64,000 nt of DNA from Streptomyces sp. PH10-H1 (GTDB taxonomy: Bacteria > Actinomycetota > Actinomycetes > Streptomycetales > Streptomycetaceae): the NCBI RefSeq assembly GCF_030063355.1, contig NZ_JASISZ010000029.1, positions 1 to 64,000 on the forward strand, read 5' to 3'. The translations under genes were made by a program, and so were the position numbers. This document shows positions 1-8,973 of this stretch, in pieces. How positions within the stretch are numbered: the stretch's first letter is position 1; each line of letters starts with the position of its first letter. The notes under the pieces are model-generated. The model did no database searches. It worked only from the letters and a program-made list of their open reading frames with translations, and had not been told where the DNA came from.

Positions 1-2
1 CA

Positions 3-113
3 CGCGCCATCAAACGCATCATCTCCCGCTACCGCATCAAGAAACCCGACGACCGGCAAGCTCCCACACCACCCCGCACCCCCACGCTCATACCACCCCA
101 CCCGAACTCTTAA
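3..113 (+). CDS. C-terminal end of an unidentified protein (5' partial)
   Basis: The frame is open from the left edge of the window to a TAA at 111-113, giving 36 residues. The segment begins with a basic helix-like stretch (RAIKRIISRYRIKK) followed by a proline/threonine-rich tail. I do not recognise the family; the basic end would fit a DNA-binding protein or transposase C-terminus. It converges on the HEAT-repeat gene with one base between the two stop codons. Too little is visible to assign a role. Confidence 0.35.
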   Translation, partial: RAIKRIISRYRIKKPDDRQAPTPPRTPTLIPPHPNS

Positions 114-114
114 C

Positions 115-597
115 CTAACGGCATTGGATACGGATCAAACGTTCGACGGCTGCCCGGTCCCTGGCGGACAGGCCGTCCTCGCCGACGATCTCTGCGAGCA
201 CAGTCAGGGCTGCAGCACGCAGCCACCCGGGCCCCGCGCGGCGGATCTCCTGCAGCAACGGCACGATGGACGGCCCCCAGGAGGTCAGGACGTACCGAGC
301 CCGACTCCCGGTCCGGACGTCGGGGTCGTGGAGGAGGGGAAGCAGAGCGGTCACGGCCCGGAAGTCTCCTGCCCCGTGCGACTGGATGCCGCCCACAGCG
401 GTCCTTCGGACGGTTGCCTCAGGATGAGACAACGAGGCCATGTACAGGGCCAACTCATCTGGCTCTGCACCGGACCTGGACTCCCGCTCCTTGCGCGCCT
501 GGGCAGCCGTCTCGTCAGGAATGACGGTCTCCCTTTTGGCGGGTTGTACGGGCCCGCGTCTGCGACAAGGCAATGCGACGCCGTGCCAGATCGACAT
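115..597 (-). CDS. HEAT-repeat protein
   Basis: The product has helical repeats (DELALYMASLSHPEATVRR, AVTALLPLLHDPDVRT, a WLRAAALTVLAEI helix) typical of short HEAT/armadillo scaffolds that bind proteins or RNA. No catalytic motif is visible. The start is uncertain: the ATG at 597 would overlap the upstream S1-domain gene by about 80 bases, and no ATG/GTG with a ribosome site lies at the natural repeat boundary; an ATT at 522 or the internal ATG at 441 are alternatives. It is the third and last gene of the operon resolvase - S1 protein - HEAT protein, so it is probably translated by coupling with the S1 gene. Confidence 0.6.
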   Translation of the reverse strand: MSIWHGVALPCRRRGPVQPAKRETVIPDETAAQARKERESRSGAEPDELALYMASLSHPEATVRRTAVGGIQSHGAGDFRAVTALLPLLHDPDVRTGSRARYVLTSWGPSIVPLLQEIRRAGPGWLRAAALTVLAEIVGEDGLSARDRAAVERLIRIQCR

Positions 598-2020
598 CGA
601 TGATCTTCACGGTAAGAGCGTCGCCGACCTCGACAACGACTCCGGGCGATTCATCCAGCTCGCTGGTGTGCACGAGCCCCTCGAAGCCGTCCTCTCGGTC
701 TTCGATGCGGACGAAGACTCCGAACGGCACGATCTTGGTGACCGGTCCGGTGACCACCTGCCCGATTCTCTGCGCTACCTGCGGCCACGGGTCTTCCTGC
801 ACTACTCGGAGCGACAGCGGTACCCGTTCCCAGATCATGTCGACGTCGAGGACCTCAGCTGTGATCTTCTGGCCGACGCTGACGACGTGAGACGGGTGGT
901 TGATCGGACGCCAGGACAGCTCCGGAATGTTAATCATTGCGGTGAAGCCGCCGATGTCCACGAAGGTGACACCGAAGCTGGCGATGGTCGTTACCGTGCC
1001 GGTGACGAACTGGCCGCGCCGCAGGGTTTTCAGGAACGCCCAGTCCCGGTCGCTGGGCGTCGGCTCGGTCTGCCAGCGTGCGCGGAGAACCCCATCGCTG
1101 TCCGGTAGCACAGCGGTGAATAGGGGGTGTCGCTCATCGGTAGCCAGGGATACGACGCCGGCAGCACGTGCGCTGGTGATCTGGGGGGTCACTGCCTCGA
1201 ATTGGGTCTCGTCCACGACCAAGCTGCTGATCCGCCCGTCCTCGTCCTCCCAGAGGACTTCCACAAGGCCCTCCTCAGGCAGAGAGCCCATGGCCGCGTC
1301 GACGTCGGTGAGCAGGTCCGGCCAGACCGCCAGCTGTGCGCGAGGGGTCAACTGGGAGCGCACTGCCTCGACATTGTCGCGGGTGAGGCGGTGCCAGCGG
1401 GAGGCGTTCGCAGCGTAGTTCTCCTCCAGGAACGTGGCGCGGAAGGCGCTGACCGCCCAGTGCAGGCGGGCCCAAAAGTCGGCGTCGGCCGGGCGCTGTA
1501 CGCGCAGTGGGTCGTCGGGGGCGAAGTCGTACGGCGATGCGTCCAGGCGTTCCGGGAACAGTCCGAGCGAGCGGGTGCGGGCGAGGGCTGCTTCGCAGGG
1601 GCGGCTGCTGCCGACGTACAGGTATTGGTCCCAGCCGACGTGCACGGTGAACACTCCCTCCGCCTCCAGACGGCACCAGGCGCCGTTGTCGCGGAGCATG
1701 GCCCGGACGAGTTCCAGGCCGGCGGCCATCGGTACCAGGGCACCGTCGTGGAACCCGGTGAGGCCAGCTGGGAAGAGGTCGGCTAGGCCGTAGCCGTCGA
1801 CCGGCGGTTCCAGGCCGAAGGTGGCGAAGCCGCCGATCTGCGGCTCGCGGATGGCCAACTGGTCGACGCCGGTCTCTTCGGCGAAGGCGGCGATGGCCTG
1901 CAGGTAGGCGGCTTCGACCGGTCCGTGGTCACTGGTCGCGGGCTCGGCACCCGCGTAGTGGCCGTGCTGATCGCGGTCGGCAGGGTCGTACTTGGTGACC
2001 TGGTAGACGTAGGGCAGCAC
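515..2020 (-). CDS. S1-domain RNA-binding protein
   Basis: About 500 residues from a GTG at 2020. The N-terminal ~330 residues (beginning LPYVYQVTKYDPADRDQHG) form an actinobacterial domain of unknown function. The C-terminal part carries two S1/OB-fold RNA-binding domains: the first around GQFVTGTVTTIASFGVTFV, the second around GQVVTGPVTKIVPFGVFVRI, with the usual VxVGDxxxxKIIDVDxxxxRIALS ending. The GTG lies one base beyond the resolvase TGA, so the two are translationally coupled. The frame stays open further upstream, but that extension runs antiphase inside the resolvase gene and is not coding. A role in binding RNA or the ribosome is inferred from the S1 domains only; its place inside a transposon remnant makes it a candidate passenger gene. 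Confidence 0.8.
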   Translation of the reverse strand: MLPYVYQVTKYDPADRDQHGHYAGAEPATSDHGPVEAAYLQAIAAFAEETGVDQLAIREPQIGGFATFGLEPPVDGYGLADLFPAGLTGFHDGALVPMAAGLELVRAMLRDNGAWCRLEAEGVFTVHVGWDQYLYVGSSRPCEAALARTRSLGLFPERLDASPYDFAPDDPLRVQRPADADFWARLHWAVSAFRATFLEENYAANASRWHRLTRDNVEAVRSQLTPRAQLAVWPDLLTDVDAAMGSLPEEGLVEVLWEDEDGRISSLVVDETQFEAVTPQITSARAAGVVSLATDERHPLFTAVLPDSDGVLRARWQTEPTPSDRDWAFLKTLRRGQFVTGTVTTIASFGVTFVDIGGFTAMINIPELSWRPINHPSHVVSVGQKITAEVLDVDMIWERVPLSLRVVQEDPWPQVAQRIGQVVTGPVTKIVPFGVFVRIEDREDGFEGLVHTSELDESPGVVVEVGDALTVKIIDVDLARRRIALSQTRARTTRQKGDRHS

Positions 2021-2021
2021 G

Positions 2022-2627
2022 TCACTGCCCGCCGGAGGTCGAAGGCACTGCTGCCGGGGTCTGGTGGCGTTCAAGAACGCGGTACACCGTGGCGCGGCTG
2101 ACGGAGAAGAGCTCGGCAAGGTCGGCGATGGTGTGCTCGCCGGACTGGTGCTGTTGGACCAGATGAGTCTGCTGGCGGGAGGTGAGCTTGGGCTGCTTGC
2201 CTCTGAGTTTGCCCTTGGCCCGTGCGACCGCCATGCCTTCGCGGGTGCGCATGCGCAGCAGGTCGACCTCGAACTCGGCGAAGGTCGCAAGGATGTTGAA
2301 GAACATCTTGCCCATCGGATCGGCGGGGTCGTAAAGGGTGCCGCCGAGCGAGAGTTTGACGCCGCGGGCGGTGAGCGAGTCGCCGATGTCGCGGGCGTCG
2401 GGTACCGAGCGGGCGAGGCGGTCGAGCTTGGGGACGACGAGGGTGTCGCCGGCGCGTACGGCAGCGAGGGCCTGGGCCAGGCCGGGCCGGTCGCGGTTGG
2501 TCCCCGTCAGTCCGTGGTCCAGGTAGATCCGGTCCTCGGGGACGTCCAGGCTGAGCAGGATCTCGCGCTGGGCGGTGAGGTCCTGCTTGTCCAGACTGCA
2601 TCTCGCGTAGCCGATGCGTTCGCTCAT
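2022..2627 (-). CDS. Serine recombinase (Tn3-type resolvase)
   Basis: Full-length small serine recombinase of about 200 residues, starting at MSERIGYARCS. The nucleophilic serine is in YARCSLDKQDLTAQ, the conserved arginines are in LDRLARS, and a C-terminal helix-turn-helix (ADLAELFSVSRATVYRVL) binds res. Resolvases of this family resolve the cointegrates formed by Tn3-type transposition. The gene appears intact while the adjacent transposase is broken. A near-perfect inverted repeat sits directly upstream at 2637-2662. An in-frame start at 2669 exists but would add 14 residues unlike the family, so 2627 is preferred. It is followed without a gap by the S1-domain gene. Confidence 0.9.
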   Translation of the reverse strand: MSERIGYARCSLDKQDLTAQREILLSLDVPEDRIYLDHGLTGTNRDRPGLAQALAAVRAGDTLVVPKLDRLARSVPDARDIGDSLTARGVKLSLGGTLYDPADPMGKMFFNILATFAEFEVDLLRMRTREGMAVARAKGKLRGKQPKLTSRQQTHLVQQHQSGEHTIADLAELFSVSRATVYRVLERHQTPAAVPSTSGGQ

Positions 2628-2636
2628 GCCCGGAGC

Positions 2637-2662
2637 GTACGGTAAGCCCCCGCTCACCGTAC
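2637..2662. promoter_or_regulatory. Inverted repeat, candidate res subsite or operator
   Basis: GTACGGTAAGC and GCTCACCGTAC form an inverted repeat (10 of 11 positions match) around a CCCC centre, starting 10 bp upstream of the resolvase ATG. Tn3-type resolvases bind imperfect dyads just upstream of their own gene and repress it, so this is a reasonable res subsite. The rest of a three-subsite res was not resolved by eye. Confidence 0.45.
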
Positions 2663-2748
2663 AGATCACCGGACACCCTAAATGAGACGCCGTCAGTGCA
2701 GGTCCCGGTACCAGGGCCCGTCCCAGCGGCCCGGCTGCGTGCTGTGGC

Positions 2749-3072
2749 TCATCGGGCGAGTGTGCCGGGCTGAACCGTCCAGCTCAACCGGGTTCTTCCG
2801 GCACCCCTCCAGCCCGGGTGCGGTTTACCGGTCAGGGTCGTACGGCGGGATGGTCCAGCGCAGTACCGCCTCGCTGCGCGGGCTTCGAGGGTGACGGGGT
2901 AGACCTGCCCGTAAGCCCGCTCTCCGCGGTGGCGCATGGAGTGGTCCCCATGGTCCCAACCAAGACCGAGCACTGGACATCCGCCGAGGTCGATGGCGCC
3001 GGCCAGCAGTGGGTGGCTCCATCCGGCCCGGTTGAATCGGTGGAAGTCGGTGTGGGCGTCGACGGCGACCAT
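2749..3072 (-). other. Open frame of unknown status abutting the broken transposase
   Basis: An ATG overlaps the transposase stop (TGATG), and the frame codes for 107 residues starting MVAVDAHTDFHRFNRAGW. The first ~60 residues look protein-like (GGCPVLGLGWDHGDHS), the rest is arginine-rich and unconvincing. I do not recognise it. It probably represents foreign sequence joined to tnpA when the transposase C-terminus was lost, or a fragment of another gene. Confidence 0.25.
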
Positions 3073-5260
3073 CAGCCCGTTGCCGGGTCCTTGCCGGTCA
3101 GTTCGCCGTCCTTGCCGTAGAACAGGTCGTGGTTCGCACTGTTCCAGTTATCGACGACCTGCAGGCCCTCGCCGATCTCCCGGCGCAGGTCGGCGTCGGC
3201 GAGGTAGTCGCAGATGAAGGCCGTGCGCACGGCCCGCCCCAGCTCTTCGATGGCCCGGTAGGTGGGGTGCTTGGGGCCGCCGCGGGTGAACCGGCGCAGG
3301 ACCTGTTCGGCCTCCGCGGTGCCCAGGCGAAGGGCGGTGGTGTATTTGGCGATCTGGTCGTACTGCTGGCGGATGAGCTCCCAGTCGATCGTCTTGGTGG
3401 ACAGCACCGGGCCCAGTTGCGGCCACTGCTCGTCCTCGCCGGCGGCTGGGCGGTACAGCCGGGCCGACCCGACGTTCTTCAATCGCGGGAGCAGGTTGAA
3501 GCCGAGCATGTGCGCGAACGCGAACCCGACGATGGAAGCGCCGTGGGTGTCGGTGTACTGCCGGTCGACCTCCATGTCGGTGCAGTGCCGCAGCACGCCC
3601 TCGATCATCGAGGCAACCTCGGAGGCCGAGCAGTGCTTGAGCTGGGAGTAGATGCACACCGACTTGCGCTCTACGTGCCAATAGATCATCACGCCGGGTC
3701 CCCGGTAGCGCTGGTGCCACTCGGTCATGAAGTTGCTGGACCAGGCGCCGAATTTGCGGCTGTCGGAGGCGCACGCGGTCCCGCCGCCCCACCAGCCCTC
3801 GTCCCTGGCGGCGAAGGTGTTGTTGACGAGCTTGATCAGCGCGGACCTCATGTTGGTCCGGTTCACGAACAGGTGCCGGATCCGCCGGAGAACCGCCTCG
3901 GACTCGCCGTGCTTGCCGGTGGCCACCACCCGCTTGATGCCCATGTTGGTACCCAGCGCGAACAGCACCAGCAGCAGGCGGCGCCGCAGGACATCGCGTG
4001 GGACCGCCTCCCTGGAGGCCACCGAGCCACCCAGATCTCGCGGCGCCGCAGCGCGTCCCGCAGGCTGACCAGCACGCACAGCTCGTAGGGGATGCGCTCG
4101 ACCCGGCCCTTGTCGTCCACCACCGCGGCCCGCCACTGCTCGGGCACCACCCCCTCCAGCGGCACCTTCTCCGCCGCGTCGAAGAACGCCCCGTCCTTGA
4201 TCGGCTGGTCCAGGTAGCGCTTGAGCAGGTCGATCGCGTCCATCACCGGCCGGTAGGCGGTGTTGTTGCTCTTCAGCTCCCAGGCCGACAGCAGCCGCGA
4301 GAGCATCCGGCGCCAGTGCGCAGAGTACGAGGACCGCAGCACGGTGCGGATGCGCGCCTGGTACTTGGCCTCGTTCGCCGCGGCCTCCGCCGCCAGCGCC
4401 TTGAGTGTCTTCTCCCCGCCGACCACCGGGTAGATCACCTTGCGGACCGTGCCGGACGGCTCGGCCAGGGCCGCTTCCACAACCCGCAGCATCATCGCCT
4501 CCTTGCCGCGGACCTTCTTCAGCTCCTTGACGAACTCGCCCTCGACCTTCTTCTCCGCCCGCGTGTTGATCTTCTGCACCAGCTGGATGAAAAGGTCCAC
4601 CAGCGAGTCGGTGATCTCGGTCTCGCGCACATGGCACAACGCCGCCAGCAGCGTGTACCGCACCGCAGCCGGCGCGGCCACCAGGTCAGACGGATACTCC
4701 TTCGCCGCCCGCGCCCGCCACGCCGACACCAGCTTCTCCGAGAACTCCCCGAACAACTCCGGCGGCAGCTCCAGCTGGCGTACCCGCTGCAGCTTGTTCA
4801 CCTCCGTCAGCAGACTGTCCAGGCCCAGCGCGCCGGGGTCCGCCTTCAGTTCGGTGAAGAACATCCGGCCCCCGCCCACGCTGCCCTCATCCCCGTCGTC
4901 CTCGGCGACCAGATCATCCAGCCGGGACCGAGAGGCCGCAGACAACCGCCCCACCGTCGTCGCGCAGAACCCCTCCTCGAAGGTGTTCACCGCCGAGGCG
5001 ACCAGCCGCGTCACCTTCGCGGGCGCTGGGGGCTCCAGACGATCCTTGCGGCACCGCGCTACCACCGCCTCAGCCAGCCGGTCCCGGTTGAGCTCCACCG
5101 GGCACAGCTCGGCCGCCAACCACTGCGCGAGCTGGACCTGGTCGTCCTGCGTGCACTCGCGGAACCCGAACGCGTCCGGACCTCCATCCGGTGCCGCTTG
5201 ATCGCCCGCCCGGAGCAGTCATAGGCACCCCACTCCTCGGCCGGCACCTTCACGGACCAC
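3072..5260 (-). pseudogene. Tn3-family transposase, decayed (tnpA remnant)
   Basis: Three lesions break a Tn3-type TnpA. (1) The N-terminal part (VPAEEWGAYDCSGRAIKRH) runs into a different frame near 5178, where one missing base separates it from DAFGFREC and the CPVELNRDRL region; residues before this are also missing. (2) Near 4025 REIWV is joined directly to SVASREAV, dropping the ~100+ residue linker present in family members, in another frame. (3) The C-terminus stops just after [22 protein letters not shown], losing the final ~60-80 residues. The catalytic-core motifs [28 protein letters not shown] and the glycine-rich end are still readable. The remnant cannot encode active transposase. 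It lies on the same strand as the resolvase. Confidence 0.85.
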
Positions 5261-5486
5261 ACCCCCGTGTTGGTCCCCCCGCCGGCCGACCGGCTGCCGG
5301 TCGTTGTCCGGAACTGCCGTACCGGTCGGCGGCATCCAGCCTCTTGGAGGCAGCAGAGGGCGGCAATCCCTTCGAAGACGTTCGAAGTGACGCGCCGCCG
5401 GAGCCGGGCGCCGGCGCAACGCCGGCGATGATCTGAGACCCGCACGACGAACGACGGGCCGGGCACCGCGGTGCGGTGCGGTGCGG

Positions 5487-8400
5487 TCAGGTGCCGTACA
5501 CCTCGAACTCGTAGATACGGGCGGCGGCGTCGGTGTTCTGGGTGGGAGTGATGACGTCGAGACGGGCGTAGCGGGCGGTGGCGGTCAGGGTGTTGTCGGT
5601 GACGTCGGTGGTGTTGCCGCGTACCTGGGCCACCGGGGTCCAACTACTGCCGTCAGTGGAGACGAGCAGGTCGAAGTCCTTGGTGTCCCAGCCGGCCGAC
5701 TCCCCGCCGGCGCCGGCGTGGCGCACGGTGATCGAGCTGAGCGCGTGCGAGCCGCCGAGGTCGACCTGCAGGGTCTTGGTACCGGAGGCGAGCGAGCACC
5801 ATTTGTCGGTGTTGCCGCCGGAGACGCTGCCATTGACCGCCTTGTCCGGCGTCTCGCTGCTGTTGCAGGAGGCCGACCCGGTGGCGGGCCGGTTCAGCGC
5901 CAGATTGGTCTGTCCGCCGCCACCCCCGCCATAGACCTCCAGTTCATAGATCCGCACGGCGGTGGCCCCGGTGTTGCCGGGTGTGGTGACGGCGAGCTTG
6001 ACGTAGCGGGCCGACCGGGCGGCGATGGCGTTGTACGTCCGGCTGGAGCGCGAGCCGGTGACGGTCGCCGCGGTGGACCAGGTCGTACCGTCGGTGCTGG
6101 TCTGGATCTGGTAGGCCCCGGTGTTCCAGGCGGTGTTCTCACCGCCCAGTCCGGCGTGCTTGACGACGAACGAGGACACCGTCTGCGTGGACCCGAGGTC
6201 GACCTGCATCGCCGGGCTCGCCGAGTTCGTGCACCACTTGCTGTTGTTCTTCAGCGTGCCGTCGACGGCCTTGTCCGCCGACTCCGCCGCCGCGCAGGGA
6301 GTCGAGCCGGAGGTCACCGGCTTGCCCTGGGCGAGGTTGGCGCCCAGTTCGGGAGCGGCCGGAACCGAAGTGCCGCCGTCCTGGAAGGACGGAGGTGCGT
6401 CGGTGGCCCCGGTGCCCCAGGTGGCGCTGGGCGACCCGCCCATCGTGTAGGACAGCGTCCCGCCGCCGGCCACGTCGGGATAGCGCAGGTAACTGTGGTT
6501 GGTGGCAGTCCCGTTGACACTCAGACCCTGGACGTAGTTGCCGGAACCCGAGGAGTTGATGGTGATGTCCCCGGCGGCCCGCTGGATCGTGATCGAGGGG
6601 AAGGTGGGCCCGTGCACGGCGAGCGTGTCGGCGCCGGGGGTGGCCGGGTACATGCCGAGCGCCGCCCAGACGTACCAGGCGGAGGTCGCGCCCAGGTCGT
6701 CGTTGCCGGGCAGCCCGCCGGGACCGGTGGTGAACGAGTCGGTCATCACCTTGCGCACGGCGTCCGAGGCGCCGGACGGGTGCCGGGCGAAGTCGTACGC
6801 CCACGGCACTCCGTGCTCCGGCTCGTTGCCGATGTAGTAGTAAGGCCGGCTCTGTCCCGCGTTGACCTCGGTGAAGTGGTGGTCCAGCCGCTGTACCGCG
6901 GTCTGCCGGCCGCCCATCGAGTTGATCAGGTCGGCGAAGTCGTAGGTGACCATCCAGGTGTACTGGGCCGCGTTGCCCTCGGTGAAAGTGGACTGGCTGG
7001 CCGGGTCGAGCGGCCACGGCCAGCTGCCGTCGGTGTTGCGCGGGTGGATGTAGGCGGATTCGGCGTTGAACGTGTTCCGCCACCACTGGGCGCGGGTCAT
7101 GTGAGTGTTGTAACTGGCCGTGTTGCCGAGCGACCTGGCGAACTGCGCCATGGCGAAGTCCGACGCCGAGTACTCCAGCGAGTCCGACGGGTCGCCGTTG
7201 ATGTAGTGAAGATTGGTGTACGTGGACTGCCGGCTGCGGATCGCGCTGCCCTGCGTGGTGCCGCCGCTGGAGGACTTCTCCATCAGCGTCAGCGCGGCGG
7301 CGGTGTCGAAGTCGCGTGCGCCGAACGCGTACATGCTGCCCACGATGATGGGTCCTGGGTCACCGGTCATCACGAAGTCCTCGTTGGTCTGCTGCGACCA
7401 TTTGGGCAGCAGACCGCCCTGCTGGCCGTCCAGGACCATCGACTTGGCGATATCACTCGCCTCGGCGGGAGCGATCAGCCCGATGAGGGCCGCCCAGGAG
7501 CGGTAGATGTCCCAGCCGGAGTAGTTCTGGTAGACCGGGTGGGCGGAGTTGTGCACCGCTCCGTCGAAGCCGCGGTAGTCGCCGTTGACGTCACTGGAGA
7601 TGTTCGGGCTCTGGAACACGTGGTAGAGCGCGGTGTAGAACTTCTTCAGCTCGGTCGCGCCGCCGCTGGAGATCTGGACCCGGTTCAGGATCTGGTTCCA
7701 GGCGGTGTCCGCCGCGGTGCGGACGGCGCCGAAGTCCCAGCCCGCGTTCTCCGTGGTGATGTTCCGCTGCGCGTTGGCGACACTGACGTAGGACAGGCCG
7801 ACCTTGAACTGGACGTTCTGGTCGGCGCTGGTGTCGAAGGTGACGTAGGCGCCGGTGTTGGTGCCGTTCGCGCTCGCCGAGCCGGCGGTCACGGTCCCGC
7901 CGGTCCAGGTGCCGAAGCCGGTGGGAGCCTTGTCGAAGCGGATGTCGAAGAAGATCTGGTAGGTCTTCGACGAGCCGCAGAACCCGCCGGCGGTGACGCT
8001 GCCGGTGACCTCCGAGCCGTTGACCTGAACCGAACCGGCGCGGTTGCCGGTCGCGCTGCGACTGGTGTTGATCAGCAGCCGGGAAGTGATGGAGGAGGGG
8101 TAGACGAGCTTGCCCATGCCCGTGCGGGTGGTCGCGGTCAGCTCGACATCGGTGGAGTACGTGTCCAGCCGGGTCTTGTAGTAGCCGGGTGCGGCGGACT
8201 CGTTCGCCTTGGTGTAGCCGGACGCGTAGCTGGTCCAGTTGGTGCCGGGCGAGGAGCCCAGCGCGCCGGTGACCGGGAGGATCGGGAGATCCTCGTTGTT
8301 CGAGCACCCCGCGCCGTCGAAGTGGGTGGCGCTGAAGGACTCGACGGAGGTGTCCGAGGAGCGGTAGCCGGACGGGGACGCGGTCGGGGTGTCCGGGCTC

Positions 8401-8696
8401 AGCTGAACACCGCCGAAGGGGACCACGGCACCCGGGTAGGTGCTGCCGCCGGCGCCGCCCGGCACCGGGTTGGGCGCGGTGCTGTCGTCGGTACCGACGA
8501 ACGGGTCGACGTACTGCGTGGGGTTCGACACGGCGGCATGCGCCTGGGGCGAGGCGGCAGCGACCGCGCCGACGGCGGTCAGCAGCAGACAGGATAACGC
8601 CACGCCGAGTCGCAGCAGCGGGGTGGACCGGTCACGGCCCGGGGGAAGGTGTGCGCCTGGGGCACCACGGCGCCGGGCGGAATGCGATCGAAGCAC
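5487..8696 (-). CDS. Secreted GH92 alpha-mannosidase with two C-terminal F5/8-type (CBM32-like) domains
   Basis: A large secreted glycoside hydrolase. After a signal peptide (LLRLGVALSCLLLTAVGAV, cleavage near AQAHA-AV) comes a GH92 catalytic region of ~720 residues starting at YVDPFVGTDD. Family motifs include NEPEHGVPWAYDF, with the general-acid glutamate, and GNDDLGATSAWYVW, with the catalytic aspartate. GH92 enzymes are calcium-dependent exo-mannosidases acting on N-glycan or yeast mannan mannosides. Two discoidin-like domains (starting NLAQGKPVTS and NLALNRPATGS) should bind carbohydrate. The GTG at 8696 is chosen because AAGGTGG precedes it by 6 bases; a longer frame begins at 8753. It is divergent from a sugar ABC transporter with LacI-type operators between them, so released mannose may feed that importer. 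Confidence 0.92.
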   Translation of the reverse strand: MLRSHSARRRGAPGAHLPPGRDRSTPLLRLGVALSCLLLTAVGAVAAASPQAHAAVSNPTQYVDPFVGTDDSTAPNPVPGGAGGSTYPGAVVPFGGVQLSPDTPTASPSGYRSSDTSVESFSATHFDGAGCSNNEDLPILPVTGALGSSPGTNWTSYASGYTKANESAAPGYYKTRLDTYSTDVELTATTRTGMGKLVYPSSITSRLLINTSRSATGNRAGSVQVNGSEVTGSVTAGGFCGSSKTYQIFFDIRFDKAPTGFGTWTGGTVTAGSASANGTNTGAYVTFDTSADQNVQFKVGLSYVSVANAQRNITTENAGWDFGAVRTAADTAWNQILNRVQISSGGATELKKFYTALYHVFQSPNISSDVNGDYRGFDGAVHNSAHPVYQNYSGWDIYRSWAALIGLIAPAEASDIAKSMVLDGQQGGLLPKWSQQTNEDFVMTGDPGPIIVGSMYAFGARDFDTAAALTLMEKSSSGGTTQGSAIRSRQSTYTNLHYINGDPSDSLEYSASDFAMAQFARSLGNTASYNTHMTRAQWWRNTFNAESAYIHPRNTDGSWPWPLDPASQSTFTEGNAAQYTWMVTYDFADLINSMGGRQTAVQRLDHHFTEVNAGQSRPYYYIGNEPEHGVPWAYDFARHPSGASDAVRKVMTDSFTTGPGGLPGNDDLGATSAWYVWAALGMYPATPGADTLAVHGPTFPSITIQRAAGDITINSSGSGNYVQGLSVNGTATNHSYLRYPDVAGGGTLSYTMGGSPSATWGTGATDAPPSFQDGGTSVPAAPELGANLAQGKPVTSGSTPCAAAESADKAVDGTLKNNSKWCTNSASPAMQVDLGSTQTVSSFVVKHAGLGGENTAWNTGAYQIQTSTDGTTWSTAATVTGSRSSRTYNAIAARSARYVKLAVTTPGNTGATAVRIYELEVYGGGGGGQTNLALNRPATGSASCNSSETPDKAVNGSVSGGNTDKWCSLASGTKTLQVDLGGSHALSSITVRHAGAGGESAGWDTKDFDLLVSTDGSSWTPVAQVRGNTTDVTDNTLTATARYARLDVITPTQNTDAAARIYEFEVYGT

Positions 8697-8772
8697 GGAG
8701 AACCACCTTGTCGCGGGGGGCCGCTCGCCGTGGGGCCAGCGTCCTGAAGGCACGGGGGATGCTCGAAGTGCA

Positions 8773-8786
8773 TGTGAACGTTATCA
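8773..8786. promoter_or_regulatory. LacI-type operator, copy 1
   Basis: TGTGAACGTTATCA is a 14-bp imperfect palindrome with the TG..AACGTT..CA pattern and central CG typical of LacI-family operators. It lies 77 bp upstream of the GH92 start. Copy 2 has the same pattern. Both probably bind the LacI regulator encoded at 12125-13156. Confidence 0.55.
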
Positions 8787-8939
8787 ATCGAGACTGGATT
8801 CTTGACGTGTCCCTGATTCCTTGTCAAGAGTGCCCGCATACACGCGGATCGTGGATTTACCCTGACCTGTTCAGTTAAAACGAAGGTATGTGCGGAGTAT
8901 TGACAGGGCCTCAGGCCACCCCCACAATCCGGGAATCGC

Positions 8940-8953
8940 TGAGAACGTTACCA
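8940..8953. promoter_or_regulatory. LacI-type operator, copy 2
   Basis: TGAGAACGTTACCA shares TG..AACGTT..CA with the copy at 8773-8786. It ends 20 bp before the ATG of the ABC ATPase gene, where a bound repressor would block transcription or leader clearance. Confidence 0.55.
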
Positions 8954-8973
8954 GGATGCTTGGAGGCGTCTCG

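Larger units (their letters stand above)
2022..5270 (-). mobile_element. Remnant of a Tn3-family transposon
   Basis: Resolvase and decayed transposase lie on the same strand with a ~440-bp spacer holding a dyad, the usual recombination-module layout of Tn3-family elements. The S1 and HEAT genes directly downstream of the resolvase may be passengers, in which case the element would reach to about position 115. I could not find the 38-bp terminal inverted repeats or a 5-bp target duplication by eye, so the outer limits are not defined. Confidence 0.55.

Noticed and set aside
80..125. Tn3 terminal inverted repeat suggested by CTTAACCTAACG
   Set aside because: It is short, points the wrong way for an element extending to the right, and lacks the outer GGGG end.
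4025..5178. Programmed frameshifting in the transposase
   Set aside because: No slippery heptamer was seen at either site, and the family-conserved sequence is missing at the internal junction, so decay explains it better.
5481..8597. A 1038-codon plus-strand open frame across the GH92 gene
   Set aside because: It is antisense to a clear GH92 alpha-mannosidase and its sequence is a Gly/Val/Arg-rich composition artefact of high-GC DNA without motifs.
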